NCBI GenBank assembly: GCA_015904055.1
Contig: JABMDE010000004.1
Coordinates: forward strand, 34,142-39,655
DNA length: 5,514 bases
Reading direction: 5' to 3'
DNA from: Nitrospira sp.
GTDB taxonomy: Bacteria > Nitrospirota > Nitrospiria > Nitrospirales > Nitrospiraceae
Each line of letters starts with the position of its first letter. Within the stretch, counting starts at the first letter, position 1. The position numbers were made by a program, and so were the translations under genes. The notes under the pieces are model-generated. The model saw only the letters and a list, made by a program, of their open reading frames with translations, did no database searches and was not told the origin of the DNA. This document shows positions 1 through 4,961 of this stretch, in pieces.

Positions 1-207
1 GGGTACCAAGAGTTAACGTTCGATGCGTTCGGGACCGCGCTCGAGAAAACCAAGCGGCTGCAAGGGAATGACCAAGCGGAAAAACGTCTGCAGGAAATTC
101 GCAGCCACTTCGCCGATCCTTCGACCAAGAAGCCGGAGGGAGGCACGCTGGGCGCCGAGCTGATGGATAAATTCCGCAAGTACCTCAAGGGCGAAGGCTC
201 TCTCTAG
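1..207 (+). CDS. 3' end of gene X (5' truncated by window), unknown function
   Basis: This open frame enters at base 1 and ends at TAG 205-207, giving the last 68 residues. I do not recognise the family. The piece is hydrophilic and charged, rich in Lys, Glu, Gln and Arg, probably mostly helical, with no signal peptide or membrane segment. A Gly-Gly break (GGTLGAE) separates two helical stretches and the end is basic (KFRKYLKGEGSL). It starts with Gly-Tyr, as sequences just after a zinc knuckle (CxxCG[YF]) often do, so the complete X could itself be a zinc-ribbon protein; this is a guess. The same tail recurs in copy B with only three base differences and one residue change (T42I). It is convergent with the minus-strand gene that follows. 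Confidence 0.7.
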   Translation, partial: GYQELTFDAFGTALEKTKRLQGNDQAEKRLQEIRSHFADPSTKKPEGGTLGAELMDKFRKYLKGEGSL

Positions 208-344
208 CCCGCAGTATTTGCGATGTGCTTCTTCTCCGCTCGTCTGTCTCTCCAAGTCGAGCCGCCGTTCCGTCTTCAGGTATGAGCGTTGCGTTGTGAG
301 TGATTAGACGCGACGCACCATTCTCCACTCACAACTTGCGGGCT
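206..344. repeat. Nested inverted repeats in convergent spacer, copy A
   Basis: An outer 8-bp pair, AGCCCGCA at 206-213 and TGCGGGCT at 337-344, encloses an inner 10-bp pair, GTTGTGAGTG at 293-302 and CACTCACAAC at 326-335. Both pairs are perfect. The two right arms are separated by one base while the two left arms are 79 bases apart, so a folded transcript would have a long closing stem with a large side loop. It starts at the stop codon of X and lies between two convergent genes. There is no T-run, so a classical intrinsic terminator is not supported. Confidence 0.6.
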
Positions 345-349
345 CAGTT

Positions 350-364
350 CCGCGCTTCACGCGG
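350..364. repeat. GC-rich hairpin near 3' end of minus-strand gene, copy A
   Basis: CCGCG, loop CTTCA, CGCGG forms a compact hairpin 18 bases beyond the stop codon of the 106-aa minus-strand gene. It could slow polymerase or protect the 3' end of that mRNA. No U-tract follows on either strand, so terminator function is only possible. The remainder of the 208-382 spacer shows no gene. Confidence 0.45.
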
Positions 365-382
365 CGCACATGAGCACGATCG

Positions 383-703
383 TCAGTGCGCTGCTTTCTC
401 CTGCGGCCAGAACTTATGACGAATTTGCGGTAAGGGATCGTTGTCGAAGTTAGGGATGTCGTAGAGGCAGCGGTCGATCGTCTCCACTTCTTCCTCGGTC
501 AACGGGAGCGTCACTTTTTTCTTCCAGAATTGGTCCAGCGTAAAATAATCGCCCGATTGGGGTTTTTCAGCCAAGTAGGCCTTCATCTTCTCGAAGCCGG
601 CCGTATCCACACCTCCGACGCGACCCTTATTGCGAGTATGGCACCAGTGCAGCACTTCAGCGATTCCATACATCGTGATATCAACATTCACAATCTTACT
701 CAT
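383..703 (-). CDS. Conserved 106-aa protein of unknown function, copy A
   Basis: The ATG at 703-701 (MSKIVNVDIT) is chosen because a strong GAGGAGG ribosome site lies 6 bases upstream of it. An ATG five codons earlier would place that site inside the coding region. The product is a soluble 106-aa protein with no signal peptide or membrane segment. Visible features are an N-terminal helix with an aromatic and Cys/His-rich patch (H19, W20, C21, H22), a Gly-rich turn (G27 to G31), a Lys-rich centre (W60-K61-K62-K63), an acidic helix at 69-77 and a Pro-, Asp- and Trp-rich end. I do not recognise the family. The copy-B protein is identical although 11 of 321 bases differ, which shows strong protein-level constraint. 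It is divergent from the lipoprotein gene and shares its control region. Confidence 0.85.
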   Translation of the reverse strand: MSKIVNVDITMYGIAEVLHWCHTRNKGRVGGVDTAGFEKMKAYLAEKPQSGDYFTLDQFWKKKVTLPLTEEEVETIDRCLYDIPNFDNDPLPQIRHKFWPQEKAAH

Positions 704-709
704 TGGAGT

Positions 710-727
710 CCTCCTCAAAAAAGAGGA
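710..727 (-). promoter_or_regulatory. Shine-Dalgarno sequence inside a 5'-UTR hairpin, copy A
   Basis: Read on the minus strand, the leader contains TCCTC, a six-T loop and GAGGA, a perfect 5-bp stem. Its 3' arm is the first part of the GAGGAGG ribosome site (716-710) of the 106-aa gene. Folding would hide the ribosome site. The stem is short, so it would be marginally stable and could respond to temperature, a protein or ribosome loading. The arms and loop are unchanged in copy B. Confidence 0.5.
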
Positions 728-730
728 TGT

Positions 731-760
731 ATTCTAGCTCAAGCAGAGAGTGAAATTCAA
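731..760 (-). promoter_or_regulatory. Sigma-70-type promoter for the 106-aa gene, copy A
   Basis: On the minus strand there is TTGAAT (760-755), an 18-base spacer and TAGAAT (736-731). The -10 has one mismatch and the -35 two mismatches to the sigma-70 consensus. It lies about 28 bases upstream of the start codon, giving a short leader that contains the hairpin over the ribosome site. Both boxes and the spacer are identical in copy B. Confidence 0.55.
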
Positions 761-771
761 AGGTTGCTGTG

Positions 772-787
772 AATGTTCTGCAACATT
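772..787. promoter_or_regulatory. Inverted repeat between divergent promoters (candidate operator), copy A
   Basis: AATGTT-CTGC-AACATT is a perfect 6-bp inverted repeat. Its right arm overlaps the first two bases of the lipoprotein -35 box (786-791), and it lies just upstream of the -35 box of the opposing promoter. That placement fits a dimeric regulator acting on both genes. In copy B the outermost pair is lost, leaving 5 bp. Confidence 0.4.
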
Positions 788-815
788 GCCAGAGAAAAGA
801 ACGCCTCTGTATACT
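786..815 (+). promoter_or_regulatory. Sigma-70-type promoter for the lipoprotein gene, copy A
   Basis: TTGCCA (786-791), an 18-base spacer and TATACT (810-815) each have one mismatch to consensus. Transcription would start near 822, giving a leader of about 57 bases to the GTG start. Both boxes are intact in copy B. Confidence 0.6.
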
Positions 816-878
816 GGGCATTCTGGGCAGTGTGGCAATAGGTCTATCGGTACGTCCTTGTCGGTATAGGAAGACAGC

Positions 879-2072
879 GTGAGTGTGTCAAGTTTCAGAG
901 AATCTCATTCCATACGGCATGTTCTTGGTGTCCTGTCGGTTTGTTTGGTGTTGGGCGGTGTCATCGCCTGCTCCAAAACAGAACCGTATAATCCCCCGGA
1001 TCTCTTTTATTACTTTGCCAGCTACAAAGTCGGCAAGAATCCCACCACCATTACAACCGGTGATCTTAATCACGATTCTCTCACGGATCTGGTTACCACG
1101 AATATTGCGAGCAACACGCTCTCCATCCTATTGGGTAACGGCGACGGAACGTTTCAGGATCAAGTGCAGGTGCATGTCTGTCAGGAGCCGCGTGCGCTCG
1201 CGATGGATGACTTCAATCATGATGGGCATGCTGATGTGGCTTTGGCCTGTCCCGGCGGCGACGAAATCGCGATTTTGCTCGGACATGGGAATGGAAAATT
1301 CGTCGAAGGGCCTCACTATCCGGTGTATCGGACTCCGGTCGCATTGGCGATCGGCGATGTGAACGGCGATCATCATGCTGACTTGGTTGTGGCGCTTCGC
1401 AACGACAAGGTCAAGATTTTCCTTGGTGCTGGGACGGGGGAGTTTCGGCATGGTGCGCAATATGAGTATGGCGACACTCCGACTTCTGTGGCCCTGTCTG
1501 ATCTTGATCGGGATGGGAGGCTGGATTTGGTGGTTACGAACGGAGGACCCATGTCGAATGCGGTGTCGATTTGGCTGGGTAATGGCGATGGATCGTTTCG
1601 CGGTCCCAAGGACTATTTGGCGGGAAAGCGACCGCTGGGAGTCAGTTTCGCAGATTTCGACAATGATCAGAATAGTGATTTGTTAGTAATCAACGGGGAA
1701 CGAGACAGTTTCACGACGCTACTCGGCAACGGCAATGCCACATTTCGTCCCGGCAAGGATTCCGGCGCCAATGCGGGGCCTAATTTCGGGCTTGCACGGG
1801 ATTTCAACGGAGACCGCTGGATGGATGTGGCCATCGTCAATCTCCAATCGAGTGATTTGTCGATCTTGTTTGGGAAAGGGGATGGAACGTTCCACTACCC
1901 GCCTCGAAATTACCGGACGAAGGCCGGCCCTTTCGCCATTTCTTCTTTTCGTGTGACGACGACGGGGACGGAAGAGCCGGGGCTGGTCATCGCTGACAAC
2001 GGAAGCGGCAGCGTCTCCATCTTTCTTCATCGCGGGGTGAAAGCGACCCTGAAACCTGAGGCGAAAGAGTAG
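879..2072 (+). CDS. FG-GAP/VCBS-type seven-bladed beta-propeller lipoprotein, copy A
   Basis: The start is GTG at 879, with AGGAAG five bases upstream (868-873). Residues 1-31 are a lipoprotein signal: R7 and R13, a hydrophobic core at 15-28, then the lipobox V-I-A-C31. Ser follows the lipidated Cys, which in E. coli terms favours the outer membrane. The mature part is repeats of 48-51 residues. Six carry a D-x-[ND]-x-D-x-x-x-D calcium loop starting at D62, D111, D160, D208, D259 and D308, each followed by a strand and by endings such as LLGNGDGTF. A seventh unit (about 356-386) keeps the closing strand (VSIFLHRG) but lacks the acidic loop. This is the architecture of calcium-bound propellers used for surface binding; the ligand is unknown. 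Copy B differs at six residues, none of them a calcium ligand. Confidence 0.9.
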   Translation: MSVSSFRESHSIRHVLGVLSVCLVLGGVIACSKTEPYNPPDLFYYFASYKVGKNPTTITTGDLNHDSLTDLVTTNIASNTLSILLGNGDGTFQDQVQVHVCQEPRALAMDDFNHDGHADVALACPGGDEIAILLGHGNGKFVEGPHYPVYRTPVALAIGDVNGDHHADLVVALRNDKVKIFLGAGTGEFRHGAQYEYGDTPTSVALSDLDRDGRLDLVVTNGGPMSNAVSIWLGNGDGSFRGPKDYLAGKRPLGVSFADFDNDQNSDLLVINGERDSFTTLLGNGNATFRPGKDSGANAGPNFGLARDFNGDRWMDVAIVNLQSSDLSILFGKGDGTFHYPPRNYRTKAGPFAISSFRVTTTGTEEPGLVIADNGSGSVSIFLHRGVKATLKPEAKE

Positions 2073-2140
2073 GATTTTAATTTGGAATTCTGCATGGTCC
2101 AGTGGGGGTTCAGCAGTGTTAGCGCAATGGCCCACGATTC

Positions 2141-2169
2141 TTGACAGCCCTAGGGTCCTTCGCTAGAGT
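2141..2169 (+). promoter_or_regulatory. Strong sigma-70-type promoter for the small membrane protein, copy A
   Basis: A perfect TTGACA (2141-2146), a 17-base spacer and TAGAGT (2164-2169) lie about 40 bases upstream of the ATG at 2209. The 68 bases from the -35 box to the start codon differ from copy B at one position only, whereas the 68 bases before it differ at about nine. So the small membrane-protein gene and the gene after it need not depend on readthrough from the lipoprotein gene. Confidence 0.7.
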
Positions 2170-2208
2170 GACCACAAGCGAGTTGCCGCGCAAGATGCGA
2201 GACTAACA

Positions 2209-2415
2209 ATGGCGCTTCGATCCTTTGCCTGGTGGTTTCTTATAGGGGCGCTGATGACCTTGTCCGTCCTCATGGTTCAGGGCGGTGTGCGTGACTTGTG
2301 GGAAGGGACTCAGCCGGTCGGGGATACCAATGTCTTTGTCTATTTCGGCACCACGCTCATCGGCGGCGGGTTGCTCGCCGGATGTGTGGCGCTGGTGATG
2401 AACCGCCTTCGATAA
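2209..2415 (+). CDS. Small two-helix inner-membrane protein (68 aa), copy A
   Basis: The frame predicts two membrane segments, about residues 6-23 and 42-64, joined by an 18-residue loop with acidic residues D29, E32 and D39. Arg is near the N-terminus (R4) and the C-terminus ends NRLR, so by the positive-inside rule both ends face the cytoplasm and the loop faces the periplasm. The second segment is glycine-rich (IGGGLLAG), suited to helix packing. No family is recognised. The ribosome site is weak; the start is supported by the consensus promoter and by conservation in copy B, where only I12 changes to M. The stop is 20 bases before the zinc-ribbon start, which suggests co-transcription. 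Confidence 0.8.
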   Translation: MALRSFAWWFLIGALMTLSVLMVQGGVRDLWEGTQPVGDTNVFVYFGTTLIGGGLLAGCVALVMNRLR

Positions 2416-2435
2416 GCAGAGAGAATAGGGCATGT

Positions 2436-2735
2436 ATGCAGTGTCTCAAGTGCAAAGGGTTCATGATGGTCGAGCGGCACTATACCCTCATCAACAGAAG
2501 AATTTATGCCCGTTGCCTTCGCTCGTTCGGGTACCAAGAGTTAACGTTCGATGCGTTCGGGACCGCGCTCGAGAAAACCAAGCGGCTGCAAGGGAATGAC
2601 CAAGCGGAAAAACGTCTTCAGGAAATTCGCAGCCACTTCGCCGATCCTTCGATCAAGAAGCCGGAGGGAGGCACGCTGGGCGCCGAGCTGATGGATAAAT
2701 TCCGCAAGTACCTCAAGGGTGAAGGCTCTCTCTAG
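2436..2735 (+). CDS. Chimeric 99-aa frame: truncated zinc ribbon fused to X tail across the duplication junction
   Basis: ATG 2436 follows AGGG (2427-2430) with a 5-base gap. Residues 1-28 are the zinc-ribbon N-terminus, identical to copy B in protein and DNA, and carry C3, C6 and C27. After codon 28 the reading frame crosses the junction (2519/2520) and continues without a stop as R-S-F plus the 68-residue X tail. The fourth zinc ligand (C30 in the intact gene) is replaced by Ser, so zinc binding is probably weak or lost. The gene lies downstream of the membrane-protein promoter and keeps its ribosome site, so it can be expressed. It may be a non-functional by-product of the duplication; alternatively X itself could have this N-terminus, in which case it is not a chimera. 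The sequence upstream of base 1 would decide. Confidence 0.65.
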   Translation: MQCLKCKGFMMVERHYTLINRRIYARCLRSFGYQELTFDAFGTALEKTKRLQGNDQAEKRLQEIRSHFADPSIKKPEGGTLGAELMDKFRKYLKGEGSL

Positions 2736-2872
2736 CCCGCAGTATTTGCGATGTGCTTCTTCTCCGCTCGTCCGTCTCTCCAAGTTGAGCCGCCGTTCCG
2801 TCTTCAGGTATGAGCGTTGCGTTGTGAGTGATTAGACGCGACTCACCGTTCTCCACTCACAACTTGCGGGCT
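2734..2872. repeat. Nested inverted repeats in convergent spacer, copy B
   Basis: The outer arms are at 2734-2741 and 2865-2872, the inner arms at 2821-2830 and 2854-2863. All four arms are unchanged from copy A. The spacer as a whole has six substitutions and one deletion, and all fall in loops or outside the arms. Confidence 0.6.
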
Positions 2873-2876
2873 CAGT

Positions 2877-2891
2877 CCGCGCTTCACGCGG
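2877..2891. repeat. GC-rich hairpin near 3' end of minus-strand gene, copy B
   Basis: The 15-base CCGCG/CGCGG hairpin with loop CTTCA is retained, although a T is deleted directly before it compared with copy A. Confidence 0.45.
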
Positions 2892-2909
2892 CGCACAGGA
2901 GCACGATTG

Positions 2910-3230
2910 TCAGTGCGCTGCTTTCTCCTGCGGCCAGAACTTGTGACGGATTTGCGGCAAGGGATCGTTGTCGAAGTTAGGGATGTCGTAGAGGCAGCGG
3001 TCGATCGTCTCCACTTCTTCCTCGGTCAGCGGGAGCGTTACTTTTTTCTTCCAGAATTGGTCCAGCGTAAAGTAATCACCCGACTGGGGTTTTTCAGCCA
3101 AGTAGGCCTTCATCTTCTCGAAGCCGGCCGTATCCACGCCTCCGACGCGCCCCTTATTGCGAGTATGGCACCAGTGCAGCACTTCAGCGATTCCATACAT
3201 CGTGATATCAACGTTCACAATCTTACTCAT
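2910..3230 (-). CDS. Conserved 106-aa protein of unknown function, copy B
   Basis: This encodes exactly the same 106 residues as 383-703 while differing at 11 bases, all silent. The start ATG (3230-3228) and its GAGGAGG ribosome site (3243-3237) are retained. With no amino-acid change accumulated, both copies appear to be functional genes, or orthologues that were functional until recently. The product is predicted to be cytosolic; no catalytic motif is recognised. Its neighbours are the convergent chimeric frame ending at 2735 and the divergent lipoprotein gene starting at 3406. Confidence 0.85.
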   Translation of the reverse strand: MSKIVNVDITMYGIAEVLHWCHTRNKGRVGGVDTAGFEKMKAYLAEKPQSGDYFTLDQFWKKKVTLPLTEEEVETIDRCLYDIPNFDNDPLPQIRHKFWPQEKAAH

Positions 3231-3236
3231 TGGAGT

Positions 3237-3254
3237 CCTCCTCAAAAAAGAGGA
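3237..3254 (-). promoter_or_regulatory. Shine-Dalgarno sequence inside a 5'-UTR hairpin, copy B
   Basis: Same TCCTC, T6 loop and GAGGA stem over the ribosome site as in copy A, with no base changes. The arms occupy 3254-3250 and 3243-3239 on the minus strand. Confidence 0.5.
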
Positions 3255-3257
3255 TGT

Positions 3258-3287
3258 ATTCTAGCTCAAGCAGAGAGTGAAATTCAA
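3258..3287 (-). promoter_or_regulatory. Sigma-70-type promoter for the 106-aa gene, copy B
   Basis: TTGAAT (3287-3282), 18 bases, TAGAAT (3263-3258) on the minus strand. The element is identical to copy A. Confidence 0.55.
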
Positions 3288-3299
3288 AGGTTCCTATGT

Positions 3300-3313
3300 A
3301 TGTTCTGCAACAT
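3300..3313. promoter_or_regulatory. Inverted repeat between divergent promoters (candidate operator), copy B
   Basis: ATGTT-CTGC-AACAT, 5 bp. Substitutions just to its left removed the outer A:T pair present in copy A and changed three of the seven bases beside it. If it is an operator, the two copies may bind the regulator with different strength. Confidence 0.35.
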
Positions 3314-3342
3314 TGCCAGAGAAAAGAACGCCTCTGTATACT
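3313..3342 (+). promoter_or_regulatory. Sigma-70-type promoter for the lipoprotein gene, copy B
   Basis: TTGCCA (3313-3318), 18 bases, TATACT (3337-3342). The promoter is unchanged from copy A; two substitutions lie downstream, in the predicted leader. Confidence 0.6.
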
Positions 3343-3405
3343 GGGCATTCTGCGCAGCGTGGCAATAGGTCTATCGGTACGTCCTTGTCGGTATAGGAAG
3401 ACAGC

Positions 3406-4599
3406 GTGAGTGTGTCAAGCGTCAGAGAATCTCATTCCATAAGGCATGTTCTTGGTGTCCTGTCGGTCTGTTTGGTGTTGGGCGGTGTCATCGCCTGCTC
3501 CAAAACAGAACCGTATAATCCCCCGGATCTCTTTTATTACTTTGCCAGTTACAAAGTCGGCAAGAATCCAACAACGATCACAACCGGTGATCTTAATCAC
3601 GATTCTCTCACTGATCTGGTTACTACGAATATTGCGAGTAACACGCTCTCCATCCTCTTAGGCAACGGGGATGGAACCTTTCAGGATCAAGTGCAGGTGC
3701 ATGTCTGTCAGGAGCCGCGTGCGCTTGCGATGGATGACTTTAATCATGATGGGCATGCCGATGTGGCGTTAGCCTGTCCCGGCGGGGACGAAATCGCGAT
3801 CTTGCTCGGACATGGGAATGGAAAATTCGTCGAAGGGCCCCACTATCCGGTATATCGGACTCCGGTCGCATTGGCGATCGGCGATGTGAATGGCGATCAT
3901 CATTCTGACTTGGTCGTGGCGCTTCGCAACGACAAGCTCAAGATATTCCTGGGTGCCGGGACGGGGGAGTTTCGGCATGGTGCGCAATATGAGTACGGCG
4001 ACACTCCAACTTCTGTGGCCTTGTCCGATCTCGATCGGGATGGGAGGCTGGATTTGGTTGTTACGAACGGAGGGCCCATGTCGAATGCGGTGTCAATTTG
4101 GCTGGGTAATGGCGACGGCTCGTTTCGGGGCCCCAAGGACTATTCAGCGGGAAAGCGACCGCTGGGAGTCAGCTTCGCAGATTTCGACAACGATCAGAAC
4201 AGTGATTTGTTAGTGATCAACGGGGAACGAGACAGTTTCACAACGCTACTCGGCAATGGCAATGCCACATTTCGTCCAGGCAAGGATTCCGGCGCCAATG
4301 CGGGGCCTAATTTCGGGCTTGCACGGGACTTCAACGGCGACCGCTGGATGGATGTGGCCATCGTGAATCTCCAATCGAGTGATTTGTCGATCTTGTTTGG
4401 GAAAGGGGATGGAACCTTCCACTACCCGCCTCGAAATTACCGGACGAAGGCCGGCCCATTCGCCATCTCTTCTTTTCGTGTGACGACGACGGGGACGGAA
4501 GAGCCGGGGCTGGTCATCGCCGACAACGGAAGCGGCAGCGTCTCCATCTTTCTTCATCGCGGGGTGAAACCGGCCCTGAAGCCAGAGGCGAAAGAGTAG
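3406..4599 (+). CDS. FG-GAP/VCBS-type seven-bladed beta-propeller lipoprotein, copy B
   Basis: GTG start with AGGAAG at 3395-3400. The product is 397 residues with the same lipobox at C31, six calcium loops and one degenerate seventh blade. Against copy A about 66 of 1194 bases differ (counted by eye) but only six residues: F6V in the signal peptide, A167S within a calcium-loop region at a non-ligand position, V178L, L247S between blades, and A389P and T390A in the C-terminal tail. The changes are conservative or lie in loops and tails, so fold and lipidation should be the same. It is divergent from the 106-aa gene and is followed after 135 bases by the membrane-protein gene, which has its own promoter. 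Confidence 0.9.
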   Translation: MSVSSVRESHSIRHVLGVLSVCLVLGGVIACSKTEPYNPPDLFYYFASYKVGKNPTTITTGDLNHDSLTDLVTTNIASNTLSILLGNGDGTFQDQVQVHVCQEPRALAMDDFNHDGHADVALACPGGDEIAILLGHGNGKFVEGPHYPVYRTPVALAIGDVNGDHHSDLVVALRNDKLKIFLGAGTGEFRHGAQYEYGDTPTSVALSDLDRDGRLDLVVTNGGPMSNAVSIWLGNGDGSFRGPKDYSAGKRPLGVSFADFDNDQNSDLLVINGERDSFTTLLGNGNATFRPGKDSGANAGPNFGLARDFNGDRWMDVAIVNLQSSDLSILFGKGDGTFHYPPRNYRTKAGPFAISSFRVTTTGTEEPGLVIADNGSGSVSIFLHRGVKPALKPEAKE

Positions 4600-4666
4600 G
4601 ATTTCAGTTCTGAGCTCTGCATGGTCCAGTGGGGGTTCAGCAGTGTTAGAGCAATGGCCGCGATTC

Positions 4667-4695
4667 TTGACAGCCCTAGGGTCCTTCGCTAGAGT
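4667..4695 (+). promoter_or_regulatory. Strong sigma-70-type promoter for the small membrane protein, copy B
   Basis: TTGACA (4667-4672), 17 bases, TAGAGT (4690-4695). Boxes and spacer match copy A exactly. In this copy the promoter can drive the membrane protein, the intact zinc-ribbon gene and possibly the carboxypeptidase gene as one transcript. Confidence 0.7.
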
Positions 4696-4734
4696 GGCCA
4701 CAAGCGAGTTGCCGCGCAAGATGCGAGACTAACA

Positions 4735-4941
4735 ATGGCGCTTCGATCCTTTGCCTGGTGGTTTCTTATGGGGGCGCTGATGACCTTGTCTGTCCTCATG
4801 GTACAGGGCGGCGTGCGCGACTTGTGGGAGGGGACTCAGCCGGTCGGGGATACCAATGTCTTCGTCTATTTCGGCACCACGCTCATTGGCGGTGGATTGC
4901 TTGCCGGATGTGTGGCGCTGGTGATGAACCGCCTTCGATAA
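4735..4941 (+). CDS. Small two-helix inner-membrane protein (68 aa), copy B
   Basis: This matches the 2209-2415 product except for M12 in place of I12 within the first membrane segment, despite 11 base differences out of 207. The two-helix hairpin, acidic periplasmic loop and basic C-terminus are the same. Here its downstream partner is the complete zinc-ribbon gene (20-base gap) and then the carboxypeptidase, so this copy keeps the probable original operon. Function is unknown; its size would suit a membrane anchor or accessory subunit for a neighbouring envelope protein, which is inference only. Confidence 0.8.
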   Translation: MALRSFAWWFLMGALMTLSVLMVQGGVRDLWEGTQPVGDTNVFVYFGTTLIGGGLLAGCVALVMNRLR

Positions 4942-4961
4942 GCAGAGGGAACAGGGCTTGT

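Larger units (their letters stand above)
1..2519. repeat. Tandem duplication, copy A
   Basis: This block aligns base for base with 2529-5045. Base 1 matches base 2529, and the match runs up to the shared word GTTGCCTT that ends at 2519 and at 5045, after which the sequences part completely. The copies differ by substitutions plus two single-base deletions in copy B, in the spacers near 2876 and 4659. All gene order and orientation is kept. The left limit is unknown because the window opens inside the block. No transposase or terminal inverted repeat flanks it, so it looks like a recombination duplication and not a mobile element. Confidence 0.97.

Noticed and set aside
811..830. Direct repeat CTGGGCA-TT-CTGGGCA downstream of the lipoprotein -10 box as a regulator site
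   Set aside because: The second unit is altered in copy B (CTGCGCA), and two short units near the transcription start are easily due to chance.
1719..2135. Long open frame on the minus strand opposite the lipoprotein gene (and its equivalent at 4246-4719)
   Set aside because: It lies antisense to the propeller gene, its sequence is low-complexity Arg/Pro-rich, and the copy differences fall at the wobble positions of the plus-strand gene, not of this frame.
2102..2135. GTGGG/CCCAC pairing after the lipoprotein stop as a terminator
   Set aside because: The right arm is destroyed in copy B by a deletion and a substitution, the loop is 25 bases and no T-run follows.
2510..2540. Insertion sequence or transposon as the cause of the duplication
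   Set aside because: No transposase frame, terminal inverted repeats or target-site duplication is visible at the junction or at 5045.
2541..2783. 80-aa minus-strand frame over the X tail (also at 13-255)
   Set aside because: It lacks a ribosome site, overlaps the clear plus-strand frame and mirrors its codon structure.
2907..3368. 153-aa plus-strand frame over the 106-aa gene
   Set aside because: It is a shadow of the minus-strand gene: the matching frame in copy A is interrupted, and the silent pattern belongs to the minus-strand reading.
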